Part shown: piece after piece, positions 52,947-62,904 of the stretch
How positions within the stretch are numbered: the first letter of the stretch is position 1
Layout of the letters: every line of letters begins with the position of its first letter
NCBI RefSeq assembly: GCF_005146945.1
Contig: NZ_SWMS01000011.1
Location: forward strand, 1 to 64,000
DNA length: 64,000 bases
Source of the DNA: Prauserella endophytica
GTDB lineage: Bacteria; Actinomycetota; Actinomycetes; Mycobacteriales; Pseudonocardiaceae
Reading direction: 5' to 3'
The notes under the pieces: generated by a model
Databases searched by the model: none
Seen by the model: only the letters and a program-made list of their open reading frames with translations
What the model was told of the DNA's origin: nothing
Position numbers and translations under genes: made by a program

Positions 52947-55900
52947 GAGCCGCCTCCATGATCGCCTCGTCCACGTCACGGCCCGCCGCACGCGCGGCCT
53001 TGGTGGCCTCCAGAACTCGTTTGTAGTCACGCGGCATCACCTTGGTGAACGACGCCGAGCGGCCCGGCCAGTCGCCCAGCAGCGACGCCGCCACCGCCGA
53101 GCGCGTCAGCTCGTGGTGCCTCGTGACGATCTTCTTGAGCCACGCCAGCTCATCGGCCTCGGGCGTGAGCAGCTCCACCATGCCGAGGTTGACCTGCCGC
53201 TCGTCGAGGTCGAGCACGTAGGCGAGGCCGCCGGACATGCCCGCCGCGAGGTTGCGGCCCGTGCGGCCGAGGACCACGGCACGGCCGCCGGTCATGTACT
53301 CGAACGCGTGGTCGCCAACGCCCTCGGCGACGGCCAGCGCGCCCGAGTTGCGCACGCAGAACCGCTCGCCCACCTGGCCGCGGATGAACAGCTCACCGCT
53401 CGTCGCGCCGTACGCGATGGTGTTGCCCGCGATGACCTGACCCTCCGCCGCGAACGGCGACTCCGGATGGGGGCGGACGATCACCCGCCCGCCGGACAGG
53501 CCCTTGCCGACGTAGTCGTTGGCGTCACCGACCATGTCCAGCGTGACGCCCGGCGGCAGGAACGCGCCCAGTGACTGCCCCGCCGAACCCGTAAGCAGCA
53601 CGTGGATCGTGTCGTCCGGAAGGCCCGCGCTGCCGTAGCGGCGCGTGATCTCCGAGCCGAGCAGCGTGCCGACCGTGCGGTTGACGTTGCGGACCGGCAG
53701 CTCCAGCCGCACGGGGTGCGCGTCCTCCAGCGACGCCTCCGCGAGCTGGATCAGCGTGCGGTCGAGCGCGTGCTCGAGGCCGTGGTCCTGCTCGCGCACC
53801 TTGCGCCGCGCCCCGCCGTACGGCGTGTCGGTGGGCACCGCGAACACCGGCGTGAGGTCGAGTCCTCGCGCCTTCCAGTGGTCGACGGCCTCGTCGACGT
53901 CGAGCACGTCCGCGCGGCCGATCGCCTCGTCGAGCGTGCGGAAACCCAGCTCCGCCAGCAGTTCCCGGACCTCCTGCGCCACGAAGCGGAAGTAGTTCAC
54001 CACGTGCTCGGCCTGACCGGTGTAGCGCTTGCGTAGATCCGGATTCTGCGTGGCGACGCCCACCGGGCACGTGTCGAGGTGACACACGCGCATCATGATG
54101 CAGCCCGCGACCACGAGCGGAGCGGTGGCGAAGCCGTACTCCTCGGCGCCCAGCAGCGCCGCGACCACCACGTCGCGGCCCGTCTTCATGGCGCCGTCCA
54201 CCTGCACGGTGATCCGGTCGCGTAGCCCGTTGAGCAGCAGCGTCTGCTGCGTCTCGGCGAGCCCGATCTCCCACGGCGTTCCCGCGTGCTTGAGCGAGTT
54301 CAACGGCGAGGCCCCGGTGCCGCCGTCGTGCCCGGAGATGAGCACCACGTCGGCGTGGGCCTTCGAGACACCGGCCGCGACCGTGCCGACGCCGAGCGAG
54401 CTGACGAGCTTCACGTGGATGCGGGCCCGCTCGTTGGCGTTCTTCAGATCGTGGATCAGCTGCGCAAGGTCCTCGATCGAATAGATGTCGTGGTGCGGCG
54501 GCGGGGAGATCAGCCCAACGCCCGGCGTCGAGTGCCGGGTCCGCGCGATCCACGGGTACACCTTGTTCGGCGGAAGCTGGCCGCCCTCGCCGGGCTTCGC
54601 GCCCTGGGCCATCTTGATCTGGATGTCGTCGGCGTTGACGAGGTACTCGCTCGTCACCCCGAACCGTCCACTCGCGACCTGCTTGATCGCGCTCCGGCGC
54701 TCGGGATCGTAGAGCCGCTCCGGGTCCTCGCCGCCCTCACCGGTGTTGGACCGGCCGCCGATGCGGTTCATCGCGATCGCGAGCGTCTGGTGCGCCTCTG
54801 CCGAAATGGAACCGTACGACATGGCGCCGGTGTTGAACCGCTTGCAGATCGACTCCACCGACTCGACCTCGTCGATCGGCACCGGCTGCCGGTTCTCGTT
54901 GCGGAAGGCGAACATCCCGCGCAGCACGCCGCCCTCGCGGTTGAGCCGGTTCACCTCGTCGGCGTAGGCGCGGTACGCCTCGTCCCTGCGCGTCTTGCTC
55001 GCGTGCTGGAGCAGGAACACGGTCTCGGGCGTGAACAGGTGCAGCTCGCCCTCGCGGCGGTAGGCGTACTCGCCGCCGGTCTCCAGGCCGCGGTGCACGC
55101 GCTCGGTCGGGTTGTCCGGGTAGGCGCGCCGGTGCCGCACGGCGACCTCCTCGGCGAGCACGTCGAGCCCCACGCCGCCGAGTTTGGAGATCGTGCCGGT
55201 GAAGTACTCGTCGAGCACCTCCTGCGACAGGCCCAGCGACTCGAACACCTGCGCGGCCGTGTAGGCGCCGACCGTCGAGATGCCCATCTTCGACATGATC
55301 TTGAGGACGCCCTTGACGAGGGCCTGCACGTAGTTGCGGACCGCCTTCGCCGGCTCGATGCCGGTGATCGCGCCCTGCCCGATCATGTCCTCGATCGTCT
55401 CGAAGGCGAGATAGGGGTTGACCGCCGCGGCGCCGTAGCCGAGCAGCAGCGCGACGTGGTGCACCTCGCGGGCGTCGCCCGTCTCGACGACGAGCGCGAC
55501 GCGCAGCCGCTCCTTGGTGCGCACCAGGTGGTGGTGCACCGCGGAGACCAGCAGCAGCGACGGGATGGGCGCCATGCGGTGGTCGGCGTCGCGGTCGGAG
55601 AGCACGAGGGTGCGCGCGCCGGCGGCGATCGCCTCTGACGCCTCGCGGCGCACTCGCTCGATCGCCTCGGCGAGCGCCGGGCCTCCGCCGTCCACTTCGT
55701 ACAGTCCGGAGAGGACGGTACAGGCGAAGCCTGGCAGGTCCCCGTCGTCGTTGACGTGGATCAGCTTGGCGAGCTCGTCGTTGTCGATCACCGGGGAAGC
55801 CAGCTGGATGTGCCTGCACGAGGCGGGTCCCGGCTCCAGCAGGTTCTGCTCGGGCCCCATGATCCGGCTCATCGAGGTGACCAGTTCCTCGCGGATCGCG

Positions 55901-57510
55901 TCCAGCGGCGGGTTGGTCACCTGCGCGAAGCCCTGCTTGAAGTAGTCGTACAGCGAGCGGGACCGCTTGGACAGCACCGCGGGCGGGGTGTCCGTGCCCA
56001 TCGAGCCCAACGGCTCGGCGCCCTTTTCGGCCATCGGGCCGAGCAGGATCTTCAGCTCCTCCTCGGTGTAGCCGAACGCCAGCTGGCGGCGCAGCACCGA
56101 GGCGTGCGTCTGCGTGATGTGGTCGCGGTCGGGCAGCTCGGACAACGTCAGCAGGCCCGCGTGCAACCACTCCTCGTAGGGCGCCTCGGCGGCGAGCCCT
56201 GCCTTGATCTCGTCGTCGTTGACGATGCGGCCCGCCTCGGTGTCCACGAGGAACATGCGGCCCGGCTTGAGCCTGCCCTTGGCGATGACGTCCTTCGGCG
56301 GGACGTCGAGCACACCGGCCTCACTGGCCAGCACCACGCGGTCGTCGGCGGTCTGCCACCAACGCGCGGGCCGCAGGCCGTTGCGGTCGAGCACCGCGCC
56401 GACGAGCGTGCCGTCGGTGAACGTCACACACGCCGGGCCGTCCCACGGCTCCATCAGGCTCGCGTGGAACTGGTAGAACGCGCGGCGCTGCTCGTCCATG
56501 GTGGCGTGGTTCTCCCACGCCTCCGGGATCATCATCAGCACGGCGTGCGGCAGGCTGCGCCCGCCGAGGTGCAGCAGCTCGAGCACCTCGTCGAAGGACG
56601 CCGAGTCCGACGCCTCCGGCGAGCACACCGGATACAGCCGCGTCAGGTCACCGGGCAGCAGGTCCGACTCCAGCAGCGCCTCGCGGGCGCGCATGCGGTT
56701 GCGGTTGCCGCGGATGGTGTTGATCTCGCCGTTGTGTGCCACGAACCGGAAAGGGTGAGCCAGTGGCCAGGAAGGGAACGTGTTGGTGGAGAACCGGCTG
56801 TGCACCAGCGCGATGGCGCTGACCAGCCGCTCGTCCCGGAGGTCGGCGAAGAACGCCGGCAGCTGCGCGGGGGTGAGCATGCCCTTGTAGACCATCGTCC
56901 GCGAAGACAGCGAAGGGAAGTACACGCCGCAGCCGGACGCCTCGCTCTCGTGCTCGGCCCGCTTGCGCAGGCAGAACGCGAGCCGGTCGAGCTCGATGCC
57001 GCTGGGCAGCTCACCGTCGGCGTCGGCCTTGCCCGTGACGCACAGCATCGCGAAGTGCGGCATCACGGAGCGCGCCGTGGGGCCGATGCCGGCGGCATCG
57101 GCGTCGGCCGGCACGTCCCGCCAGCCGAGCACGGTGAGGTTCTCCTCGTCGGCGATCCGCTCGACGAGCTCGACGGCCTTGCGGCGCTGCTCGGCGTCGG
57201 CGGGCAGGAAGGCGATGCCGGCGGCGTAGTGGTGCTGACCGAAGGCGTCGGGCCTCGGCAGCTCGAACTCCGCCTCCGCCCGCAGCAGGTCGTCGGGCAG
57301 CTGCACCAGGATGCCCGCGCCGTCGCCACTGGTGGGCTCGGCGCCGGCGGCGCCACGGTGGTCCAGGTTCGTGAGTGCGTTGAGACCGTCGGTGACGATG
57401 CTGTGGGAGCGGACACCACGGACGTGCGCGACCATGGCTACACCGCAGGAATCCTGTTCCGTCGCAGGGTCGTAGAGGCCCTGTGGAGACGGAATCGCGG
57501 AGAAGATCAA
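52939..57510 (-). CDS. gltB: Glutamate synthase large subunit
   Basis: A 1523-aa enzyme making two glutamates from glutamine and 2-oxoglutarate. The start is a TTG at 57510 with AGGAGG five bases upstream; no ATG fits. After a 21-residue propeptide the nucleophile C22 lies in DSCGVAMV (Ntn amidotransferase). The FMN/2-oxoglutarate synthase domain includes [13 protein letters not shown], and the 3Fe-4S ligands are in CHLDTCPVG (near residue 1136). It ends with the GXGXG beta-helix domain. With GltD it forms the main GOGAT route of nitrogen assimilation. Confidence 0.97.
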   Translation of the reverse strand: MIFSAIPSPQGLYDPATEQDSCGVAMVAHVRGVRSHSIVTDGLNALTNLDHRGAAGAEPTSGDGAGILVQLPDDLLRAEAEFELPRPDAFGQHHYAAGIAFLPADAEQRRKAVELVERIADEENLTVLGWRDVPADADAAGIGPTARSVMPHFAMLCVTGKADADGELPSGIELDRLAFCLRKRAEHESEASGCGVYFPSLSSRTMVYKGMLTPAQLPAFFADLRDERLVSAIALVHSRFSTNTFPSWPLAHPFRFVAHNGEINTIRGNRNRMRAREALLESDLLPGDLTRLYPVCSPEASDSASFDEVLELLHLGGRSLPHAVLMMIPEAWENHATMDEQRRAFYQFHASLMEPWDGPACVTFTDGTLVGAVLDRNGLRPARWWQTADDRVVLASEAGVLDVPPKDVIAKGRLKPGRMFLVDTEAGRIVNDDEIKAGLAAEAPYEEWLHAGLLTLSELPDRDHITQTHASVLRRQLAFGYTEEELKILLGPMAEKGAEPLGSMGTDTPPAVLSKRSRSLYDYFKQGFAQVTNPPLDAIREELVTSMSRIMGPEQNLLEPGPASCRHIQLASPVIDNDELAKLIHVNDDGDLPGFACTVLSGLYEVDGGGPALAEAIERVRREASEAIAAGARTLVLSDRDADHRMAPIPSLLLVSAVHHHLVRTKERLRVALVVETGDAREVHHVALLLGYGAAAVNPYLAFETIEDMIGQGAITGIEPAKAVRNYVQALVKGVLKIMSKMGISTVGAYTAAQVFESLGLSQEVLDEYFTGTISKLGGVGLDVLAEEVAVRHRRAYPDNPTERVHRGLETGGEYAYRREGELHLFTPETVFLLQHASKTRRDEAYRAYADEVNRLNREGGVLRGMFAFRNENRQPVPIDEVESVESICKRFNTGAMSYGSISAEAHQTLAIAMNRIGGRSNTGEGGEDPERLYDPERRSAIKQVASGRFGVTSEYLVNADDIQIKMAQGAKPGEGGQLPPNKVYPWIARTRHSTPGVGLISPPPHHDIYSIEDLAQLIHDLKNANERARIHVKLVSSLGVGTVAAGVSKAHADVVLISGHDGGTGASPLNSLKHAGTPWEIGLAETQQTLLLNGLRDRITVQVDGAMKTGRDVVVAALLGAEEYGFATAPLVVAGCIMMRVCHLDTCPVGVATQNPDLRKRYTGQAEHVVNYFRFVAQEVRELLAELGFRTLDEAIGRADVLDVDEAVDHWKARGLDLTPVFAVPTDTPYGGARRKVREQDHGLEHALDRTLIQLAEASLEDAHPVRLELPVRNVNRTVGTLLGSEITRRYGSAGLPDDTIHVLLTGSAGQSLGAFLPPGVTLDMVGDANDYVGKGLSGGRVIVRPHPESPFAAEGQVIAGNTIAYGATSGELFIRGQVGERFCVRNSGALAVAEGVGDHAFEYMTGGRAVVLGRTGRNLAAGMSGGLAYVLDLDERQVNLGMVELLTPEADELAWLKKIVTRHHELTRSAVAASLLGDWPGRSASFTKVMPRDYKRVLEATKAARAAGRDVDEAIMEAARG

Positions 57511-57772
57511 GGGGACCTCCTGCGTCGTCTTCGTGCTCGATAAGTGCTGGGCACGGGACGACAATGGCCCGCTTATTAGCGCGACCTTAACATCTGGGAA
57601 ACGCCAGGGCACCGGTTCGGAGTGGCCATTTCAGCTGTCGACTGTAACGATCTGGCAGCTCTGAACGACATCGTTCTTGATGGGCACTGAGCTCTTGGCT
57701 CGCCCACTGATTCTACCCGACGCCCGGGTTCCCGGAGTTCACCTCGGTTTCGCCTGGTAGCGTCCTCCTTCG
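57511..57772. other. Divergent leader region between gltB and the B12 riboswitch
   Basis: No gene is visible in these 262 bases. On the minus strand TTGTCG, 16 bp, TATCGA (around 57560-57533) is a possible gltB promoter. On the plus strand TAGCGT (57758-57763) is a possible -10 for the riboswitch transcript, whose first base would be near 57770. Confidence 0.35.
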
Positions 57773-57893
57773 ACGCGAGCGGCAGCGAAGTCCGGTGCGA
57801 ATCCGGCGCTGTGCCGCAACTGTGATGCCCAGCCGTACCGGACCGAGCACGAACCGTGACGGCGGGGTCGAGTCAGGTCGCCTGCACTCGCGC
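57773..57893 (+). promoter_or_regulatory. Cobalamin riboswitch
   Basis: The conserved core reads GAAGTCCGGTGCGAATCCGG, then GCTGTGCCGCAACTGTGA (57786-57824), and the 3' block GTCAGGTCGCCTGC at 57872-57885. CGCGAG (57774-57779) and CTCGCG (57887-57892) close P1. The layout is that of an adenosylcobalamin riboswitch upstream of B12 uptake genes. In the expression platform AGGACC (57932-57937) can pair with GGTCCT (57979-57984), which covers the ribosome site of the first gene, so control is probably translational. Confidence 0.93.
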
Positions 57894-57985
57894 CGACGCC
57901 ATCCACCTCCGGTCCAGGGGTCGCGGCGTCCAGGACCGCTCGCCGGCCGGGCGCGGCCAGGGCCGGCCGAACAGTCGAGGTCCTC

Positions 57986-58942
57986 ATGTCCCGTGTACCC
58001 CGTCACCGCCGCAGGCCGTTCGCCATGCTCGGCGTGCTCTCCGCGGTCTCGGCGCTCGCTCTCGCCGGCTGCGCCGACCGCGCGCCGGAGGAGCCGGCCC
58101 CTTCGCCGGCCGCCGCCGACTTCCCCGTGGAGCTGCGCCCGGAGGGCGCGCCGGCGGTGACGATCGAGCAGCGGCCGGAGCGGATCGTCTCGCTCTCGCC
58201 GTCGACGACGGAGACCCTCTTCGCCGTGGGGGCCGGCGACCAGGTGGTGGCCGTCGACTCGGCCTCGACCTACCCGGCCGAGGCGCCGAAGACGTCGCTG
58301 TCGGGCATCAACATCGACCCGGTGGCGATCGCGGGCCACAATCCCGACCTCGTCATCGTCGAGTCGGACCTCGACGGCAAGCTCGCCGAGACGCTCGGCA
58401 AGACCGGCACCGAGACCCTGGTCCTGCCCGCTCCCGCCACGCTCGACGCCGCGTACGACCAGTTCGAGCTGGTGGGCAAGGCCACCGGCCACGCAGCCGA
58501 GGGCGCGGACCTCGCGCGACGCACCAAGGAGGAGATCGACAAGCTCGTGGCCGACGCGCCAGAACCGGCAGAGCCGCTGCGCTACTACCACGAGCTCGAC
58601 CCGACGTTCTACAGCGTGACCTCGGCGACGTTCATCAGGCAGGTCTACGGGCTCTTCGGGCTCACCAACATCGCCGACCAGGGCGACCCCAACGCGCTCG
58701 GCGGCTACCCGCAGCTCTCCGCGGAGACCATCCTGCGGGAGGACCCGGACCTGATCTTCCTCGCCGACACCAGGTGCTGCGGGCAGAACGCGGACACCGT
58801 CGCCGCCCGCCCCGGCTGGGACACGCTCTCGGCCGTCAAACAGGACCGGGTCTTCGCGCTCGACGACGACATCGCGTCCCGGTGGAGCCCGCGTCTGGTG
58901 GAGCTGGTGCGCACCGTGGCCGACGCCGTCGCCGGCAAGTAG
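57986..58942 (+). CDS. btuF: Cobalamin-type ABC importer, substrate-binding lipoprotein
   Basis: A 318-aa periplasmic-binding lipoprotein of the BtuF/FecB type. The signal peptide has an Arg-rich start (RHRRR) and lipobox LALAGC with C29. The mature domain starts with RPERIVSLSPSTTETLFAVGA, a typical metal-chelate/B12 binding motif, and ends in helical RLVELVRTVADAV. The cobalamin riboswitch just upstream makes B12 or a cobinamide the likely ligand. It is followed by the permease after six bases. Confidence 0.9.
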   Translation: MSRVPRHRRRPFAMLGVLSAVSALALAGCADRAPEEPAPSPAAADFPVELRPEGAPAVTIEQRPERIVSLSPSTTETLFAVGAGDQVVAVDSASTYPAEAPKTSLSGINIDPVAIAGHNPDLVIVESDLDGKLAETLGKTGTETLVLPAPATLDAAYDQFELVGKATGHAAEGADLARRTKEEIDKLVADAPEPAEPLRYYHELDPTFYSVTSATFIRQVYGLFGLTNIADQGDPNALGGYPQLSAETILREDPDLIFLADTRCCGQNADTVAARPGWDTLSAVKQDRVFALDDDIASRWSPRLVELVRTVADAVAGK

Positions 58943-58948
58943 GTCCCG

Positions 58949-59995
58949 ATGCTGCGGACCCGCTCCCGCCCGCCCACGACCCGCCTGCGCCCGCGCACGG
59001 TGGTCGTGGCGCTGCTCGTGCTGCTGGCGGCCATGGTGTTCGCGGTGGTCGCCGGTTCCGGGGAGCTCGGCTGGCAGCGGGTGCTCGGCGAGCTCGCCGC
59101 TCAGGTGACGGGTGGCACGTCGCCGCTGTCGGAACGTGAGGCGGCGATCGTGTGGGAGCTGCGCGCGCCACGCGTGCTGCTCGCCGGTCTCGTCGGCGCC
59201 GCGCTCGCCGGCGCGGGAGCGGCGTTCCAGGGCGTGTTCCGCAACCCGCTCGCCGACCCGTACCTGCTCGGCGCCGCCGCGGGCGCGGGCATGGCGGCCA
59301 CCATCGTGGTGGTGTTCGTCCCGGCCGTGACGGGCTGGCTGATCGGCCCGCTGCCGCTCGCGGCGTTCGCCGGCGCGCTGGGCGGCGTGGGGCTGAGCTG
59401 GCTGCTCGGCCGCTCGGCGGGCGGCTCGGGCACGGCGACGCTGCTGCTGGCCGGCGTGGCGGTCACGGCGTTCCTCACCGCGATCCAGACGTTCGTGCAG
59501 CAGCTCAACACCGACACCATCAAGCAGGTCTACACGTGGACGCTTGGCGGGCTGAACGTCACGGGCTGGCGGGACCTGTGGCTCGCGCTGCCGTACGTCG
59601 CGGTGGCCGCGGTCGTGCTGTGCGGCTGCGCGCGGCTGCTCGACGTGCTCACGCTCGGGGACGCCGAGGCGGCCTCGCTCGGCATCCGGCCGGGCCGGGT
59701 CCGGCTGGTGCTGCTCGCCGCGGCGTCGCTCGCGACGGCCGCGGCCGTCGCGGTGAGCGGGCTGATCGGCTTCGTCGGCATCGTCGTGCCACACATCGTG
59801 CGCCTGCTCGCGGGCGCGAGCTACCGCGTGGTCCTGCCGCTGTCGCTCATCGGTGGCGCCGTGTTCCTGGTGCTGGCCGACTTCGTGGCCCGCACGGCGC
59901 TGCCGGGTGAGCTGCCGCTCGGGGTCGTGACGGCGTTCGCGGGCGCGCCGTTCTTCGCGATGGTGCTGCGCACGAGCAGGGGGCGGACGCCGTGA
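58949..59995 (+). CDS. btuC: Cobalamin-type ABC importer, permease
   Basis: A 348-aa FecCD/BtuC-family permease with about ten membrane spans. Signatures include RAPRVLLAGLVGAALAGAG, FRNPLADPYLLGAAAGAG and GLIGFVGIVVPHIVRLLAG (all in the family consensus). It forms the homodimeric channel with the downstream ATPase. Its stop overlaps the ATPase start as GTGA. Confidence 0.93.
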   Translation: MLRTRSRPPTTRLRPRTVVVALLVLLAAMVFAVVAGSGELGWQRVLGELAAQVTGGTSPLSEREAAIVWELRAPRVLLAGLVGAALAGAGAAFQGVFRNPLADPYLLGAAAGAGMAATIVVVFVPAVTGWLIGPLPLAAFAGALGGVGLSWLLGRSAGGSGTATLLLAGVAVTAFLTAIQTFVQQLNTDTIKQVYTWTLGGLNVTGWRDLWLALPYVAVAAVVLCGCARLLDVLTLGDAEAASLGIRPGRVRLVLLAAASLATAAAVAVSGLIGFVGIVVPHIVRLLAGASYRVVLPLSLIGGAVFLVLADFVARTALPGELPLGVVTAFAGAPFFAMVLRTSRGRTP

Positions 59996-60762
59996 CGGAA
60001 CTGCGGTTGCGGAACGTGAGCGCGGGCTACGGCGCCAAACCGGTGGTGCGCGACGTGTCCGCGGAGGTGTCCAGCGGCGGGTGGTTCGCGATCGTGGGCC
60101 CCAACGGCGCGGGCAAGTCGACGCTGCTGAAGGCGATCGCCGGACTGGTGCCCTGCCAGGGCACGGTGGAGCTGGACGGAAAGACGCCGCCCCGCAAGGA
60201 GAAGGCACGCGTGCTCGGGTACGCGCCGCAGAACCCGGTGCTGCCGGAGGGGCTCACCGTCACCGACTACGTCCTCTTGGGACGGACGCCGCACCTCGGC
60301 CTGCTCGCGCGGGAGAGCGCCACCGACGTGTCCATTGTGGAGGACACGCTGGAACGGCTCGACCTGAGCGCGCTGGCGGGGCGGAAGCTGCGCACGCTGT
60401 CGGGCGGCGAGCAACAGCGCACGGTCCTCGCCAGGGTGCTCGCGCAGCGGACGTCGTTGCTGCTGCTCGACGAACCGACCACGGGCCTCGACGTCGGGCA
60501 CGCGCAGGCGCTGCTCGAACGGCTCGACCTGCTGCGCCGTGAGGACGGCACCACGGTGGTCTCGACACTGCACGACCTCACCTTCGCCGCACAGTACGCC
60601 GACGAGCTCCTGCTGCTCGACGGCGGCGAGGTCGCCGCGTCGGGCAAGCCCGCGGAAGTGCTGACCCCCCAACGGCTCCGCGACCACTACGCCGCGGAGA
60701 CCGAGGTCCTGCACACCAGGGAGGGCCACCCGGTGGTGGCCCCGATCCGCCGCCCCACGTAA
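59992..60762 (+). CDS. btuD: Cobalamin-type ABC importer, ATPase
   Basis: A 256-aa FepC/BtuD-type ATPase. Walker A is GPNGAGKST (near residue 36), the signature is LSGGEQQRT (near 133) and Walker B is [12 protein letters not shown] (near 153). The GTG start overlaps the btuC stop. The C-terminal [17 protein letters not shown] is usual for the subfamily. It completes the B12-controlled uptake operon. Confidence 0.93.
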   Translation: MTELRLRNVSAGYGAKPVVRDVSAEVSSGGWFAIVGPNGAGKSTLLKAIAGLVPCQGTVELDGKTPPRKEKARVLGYAPQNPVLPEGLTVTDYVLLGRTPHLGLLARESATDVSIVEDTLERLDLSALAGRKLRTLSGGEQQRTVLARVLAQRTSLLLLDEPTTGLDVGHAQALLERLDLLRREDGTTVVSTLHDLTFAAQYADELLLLDGGEVAASGKPAEVLTPQRLRDHYAAETEVLHTREGHPVVAPIRRPT

Positions 60763-60780
60763 CCGCGCGAGTCCCGCGCT

Positions 60781-60843
60781 CCCGACGCCGAGTTGCGCAG
60801 TCGGGACGCCGAGTTGCGCGTTCCCGACACCGAGTTGCGCAAC
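60781..60843. repeat. Three tandem 21-base repeats (GCCGAGTTGCGC core)
   Basis: Three consecutive 21-base units at 60781, 60802 and 60823 share GACRCCGAGTTGCGC with small changes in the flanks (CCC/CGG starts). The last unit ends in the palindrome GTTGCGCAAC. A partial inverted relative (TCCGCAACAGCGACAC) follows near 60861. The unit is not part of a gene and does not look like a terminator. Confidence 0.7.
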
Positions 60844-61023
60844 CGTGCCAACGGTCGAGGTCCGCAACAGCGACACGGTGGTGACACACGGCTCGCGGCA
60901 CCTCACCCGGAACCGCCGCGACCCCCGATACCTCGCGACCGCCCGATACCTACCGCGGCGCGAGCGGGCCGCTGGCGAAGATACCGATCGGCGCCGACGG
61001 CGTAATCCCGCCCCGAACACAGG

Positions 61024-61039
61024 TAGAACGTGTTACAGT
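61024..61039 (+). promoter_or_regulatory. KstR-like operator over the SDR promoter
   Basis: TAGAACGTGTTACA (61024-61037) fits the KstR steroid-catabolism operator pattern TNNAACNNGTTNNA exactly. The -10 TACAGT (61034-61039) overlaps it and lies six bases before the GTG at 61046, so the transcript appears leaderless and directly blockable. Confidence 0.6.
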
Positions 61040-61045
61040 TCCGGC

Positions 61046-61837
61046 GTGATCCTCGATCGTTTCCGGTTGACCGGCAAGGTCGCCGTCGTGACCGGCTCGG
61101 GGCGCGGGATCGGCGCGGCCACCGCAGTGGCGCTCGCCGAGGCCGGTGCCGACGTGGTGCTCTCCGCCCGTACCAGGGAACAGCTTGACGAGGTCGCCGC
61201 GCGGATCGCCGACGCGGGACGCAAGGCGCACGTGGTGCCCGCCGACCTCACCGACCCCGCCGCGGCGGGCATGCTCGCGGACGCCGCCGTCGAGACGTTC
61301 GGCAGGCTCGACGTCGTGGTGAACAACGTCGGCGGCACGCTCCCCCGTCCACTCTCCGACACCTCGACAGAGTTCCTCGACGAGGCGTTCCGGTTCAACG
61401 TCGGTACGGCGCACGCGCTCACCCGCGCGGCCGTGCCCGCGCTGCTCCGGGCCGGCGGCGGCGCGATCGTCAACGTCTCCTCGGTGATGGGCCGCGTCAG
61501 CGGCCGGGGCTTCCTCGCCTACGGCACCGCGAAAGGAGCGCTCGTGCAGTACACGCGCCTGGCCGCGGCGGACCTCGCGCCGAAGATCCGCGTCAACGCG
61601 GTCGCGGTGGGCTCGGTCGCCACGTCGGCGCTCCAGGTGGTGGTGGACAACCCCGAGCTGCGCGAGCGCATGGAGGCCGCAACTCCGCTGCGCCGCATCG
61701 GCGATCCCGAGGACATCGCCGCGGCGATCCTCTACCTGAGCTCACCCGCGGGCTCCTACGTCACCGGCAAGGTGCTGGAGGTCGACGGCGGACAGCAGGC
61801 ACCCAACCTCGAACTCGGACTCCCGGATCTGACATGA
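61046..61837 (+). CDS. SDR-family NAD(P)-dependent oxidoreductase
   Basis: A 263-aa classical short-chain dehydrogenase. The cofactor loop is TGSGRGIG (16-23), followed by NNVGG (93-97), and the catalytic Ser is at 145/146 with Y159 and K163 (YGTAK). The start is the GTG at 61046, which gives the standard N-terminus [15 protein letters not shown]; the frame is open further upstream but outside the family. The KstR-like operator suggests sterol or steroid catabolism. It overlaps the next gene by four bases. Confidence 0.88.
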   Translation: MILDRFRLTGKVAVVTGSGRGIGAATAVALAEAGADVVLSARTREQLDEVAARIADAGRKAHVVPADLTDPAAAGMLADAAVETFGRLDVVVNNVGGTLPRPLSDTSTEFLDEAFRFNVGTAHALTRAAVPALLRAGGGAIVNVSSVMGRVSGRGFLAYGTAKGALVQYTRLAAADLAPKIRVNAVAVGSVATSALQVVVDNPELRERMEAATPLRRIGDPEDIAAAILYLSSPAGSYVTGKVLEVDGGQQAPNLELGLPDLT

Positions 61838-62904
61838 CACTTCGCGTGGTGCAGTGGAGCACCGGAAACGTCGGCCGCCACACCATCGCGGGCATCGAAG
61901 CCCGCCCCGACCTCGAGCTGGCCGGTGTGTGGGTCTCCGACCCCGCCAAGTCGGGCAGGGACGCCGGAGCGCTCGCCGGGTTCGGCCGCGACCTCGGGGT
62001 CACCGCGACGACCGACGCCGACGCGCTGCTCGCGCTGAGGCCCGACTGCGTCGTCTACACGGCGATGGCCGACGACCGCATCACCGAGGCGCTCGACGAC
62101 CTGTGCCGCATCCTGCGCGCGGGCGTCAACGTGGTCTCCAGCAGTCCCGTCTTTCTCCAGTACCCCGACGGCGTCGTGCCGAAGGAGCTGTCGGACCCCG
62201 TGCGCGAAGCGGCGGCCGAGGGCGGGGTTTCCCTGTGGGTCAACGGAATCGACCCCGGTTTCGCCAACGACTGGCTGCCGCTCGTGCTCACCGGCGTCTG
62301 CGAGCGCATCGACGAGGTGCGCTGCCTGGAGATCCTCGACTACTCCACCTACGACAACCGCAAGGTCCTCTTCGACATCATGGGCTTCGGCTCGCCGCTG
62401 GAGGACAAGCCGCTGCTGTTGCAGCCGGGGGTACTGACGCTCGCGTGGGGCAGCGTCGTGCGCCAGCTCGCGGCAGGGCTCGGCGTGGAGCTGGACGCCG
62501 TGGAGGAGCACCACGAGCGGCTGCCCGCACCGGAGACGTTCGACATCCCGTCCGGCACGATCGAACGCGGCACCGCCGCCGCACTGCGGTTCGAGATCAG
62601 GGGCATGCTCGGCGGGAAGCCCGCCTGCGTGCTGGAACACGTGACCCGGCTGCGGCCCGACCTCGGCCCGGACTGGCCGCAGCCCTCCGGCCAGGGGTGC
62701 TACCGCGTACAGGTGACCGGCGAGCCGAACTACACGCTGGACCTGCGCCTGCTCGGCACCGACGGCGACCACAACACCGCGGGACTCAAGGCGACCGCCA
62801 TGCGGCTGGTGAACGCCGTGCCCGCCGTCGTGGCGGCCGCGCCCGGGCTACTGACCGGGCTCGACCTTCCGCTCGTCACCGGCAGGGGACTCCTCCGCCG
62901 CTGA
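61834..62904 (+). CDS. DapB-like NAD(P)-dependent dehydrogenase
   Basis: A 356-aa protein with a Rossmann N-terminus ([22 protein letters not shown], in parts) as in the dihydrodipicolinate-reductase-like / 2,4-diaminopentanoate dehydrogenase group common in actinomycetes. The middle has [14 protein letters not shown] and [13 protein letters not shown], which are typical of this group rather than of DapB itself. It is co-translated with the SDR and so probably belongs to the same steroid-linked regulon. Its last 57 bases overlap the convergent lgt gene. Confidence 0.8.
   Translation: MTLRVVQWSTGNVGRHTIAGIEARPDLELAGVWVSDPAKSGRDAGALAGFGRDLGVTATTDADALLALRPDCVVYTAMADDRITEALDDLCRILRAGVNVVSSSPVFLQYPDGVVPKELSDPVREAAAEGGVSLWVNGIDPGFANDWLPLVLTGVCERIDEVRCLEILDYSTYDNRKVLFDIMGFGSPLEDKPLLLQPGVLTLAWGSVVRQLAAGLGVELDAVEEHHERLPAPETFDIPSGTIERGTAAALRFEIRGMLGGKPACVLEHVTRLRPDLGPDWPQPSGQGCYRVQVTGEPNYTLDLRLLGTDGDHNTAGLKATAMRLVNAVPAVVAAAPGLLTGLDLPLVTGRGLLRR

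Noticed and set aside
55756-57543. 595-codon plus-strand frame opposite gltB
   Set aside because: gltB motifs are intact on the minus strand; the plus frame has no recognisable domain or ribosome site.
60845-61045. Upstream extension of the SDR frame beginning at 60845
   Set aside because: The extra residues do not match SDR proteins and would include the KstR-like operator and the leaderless -10.
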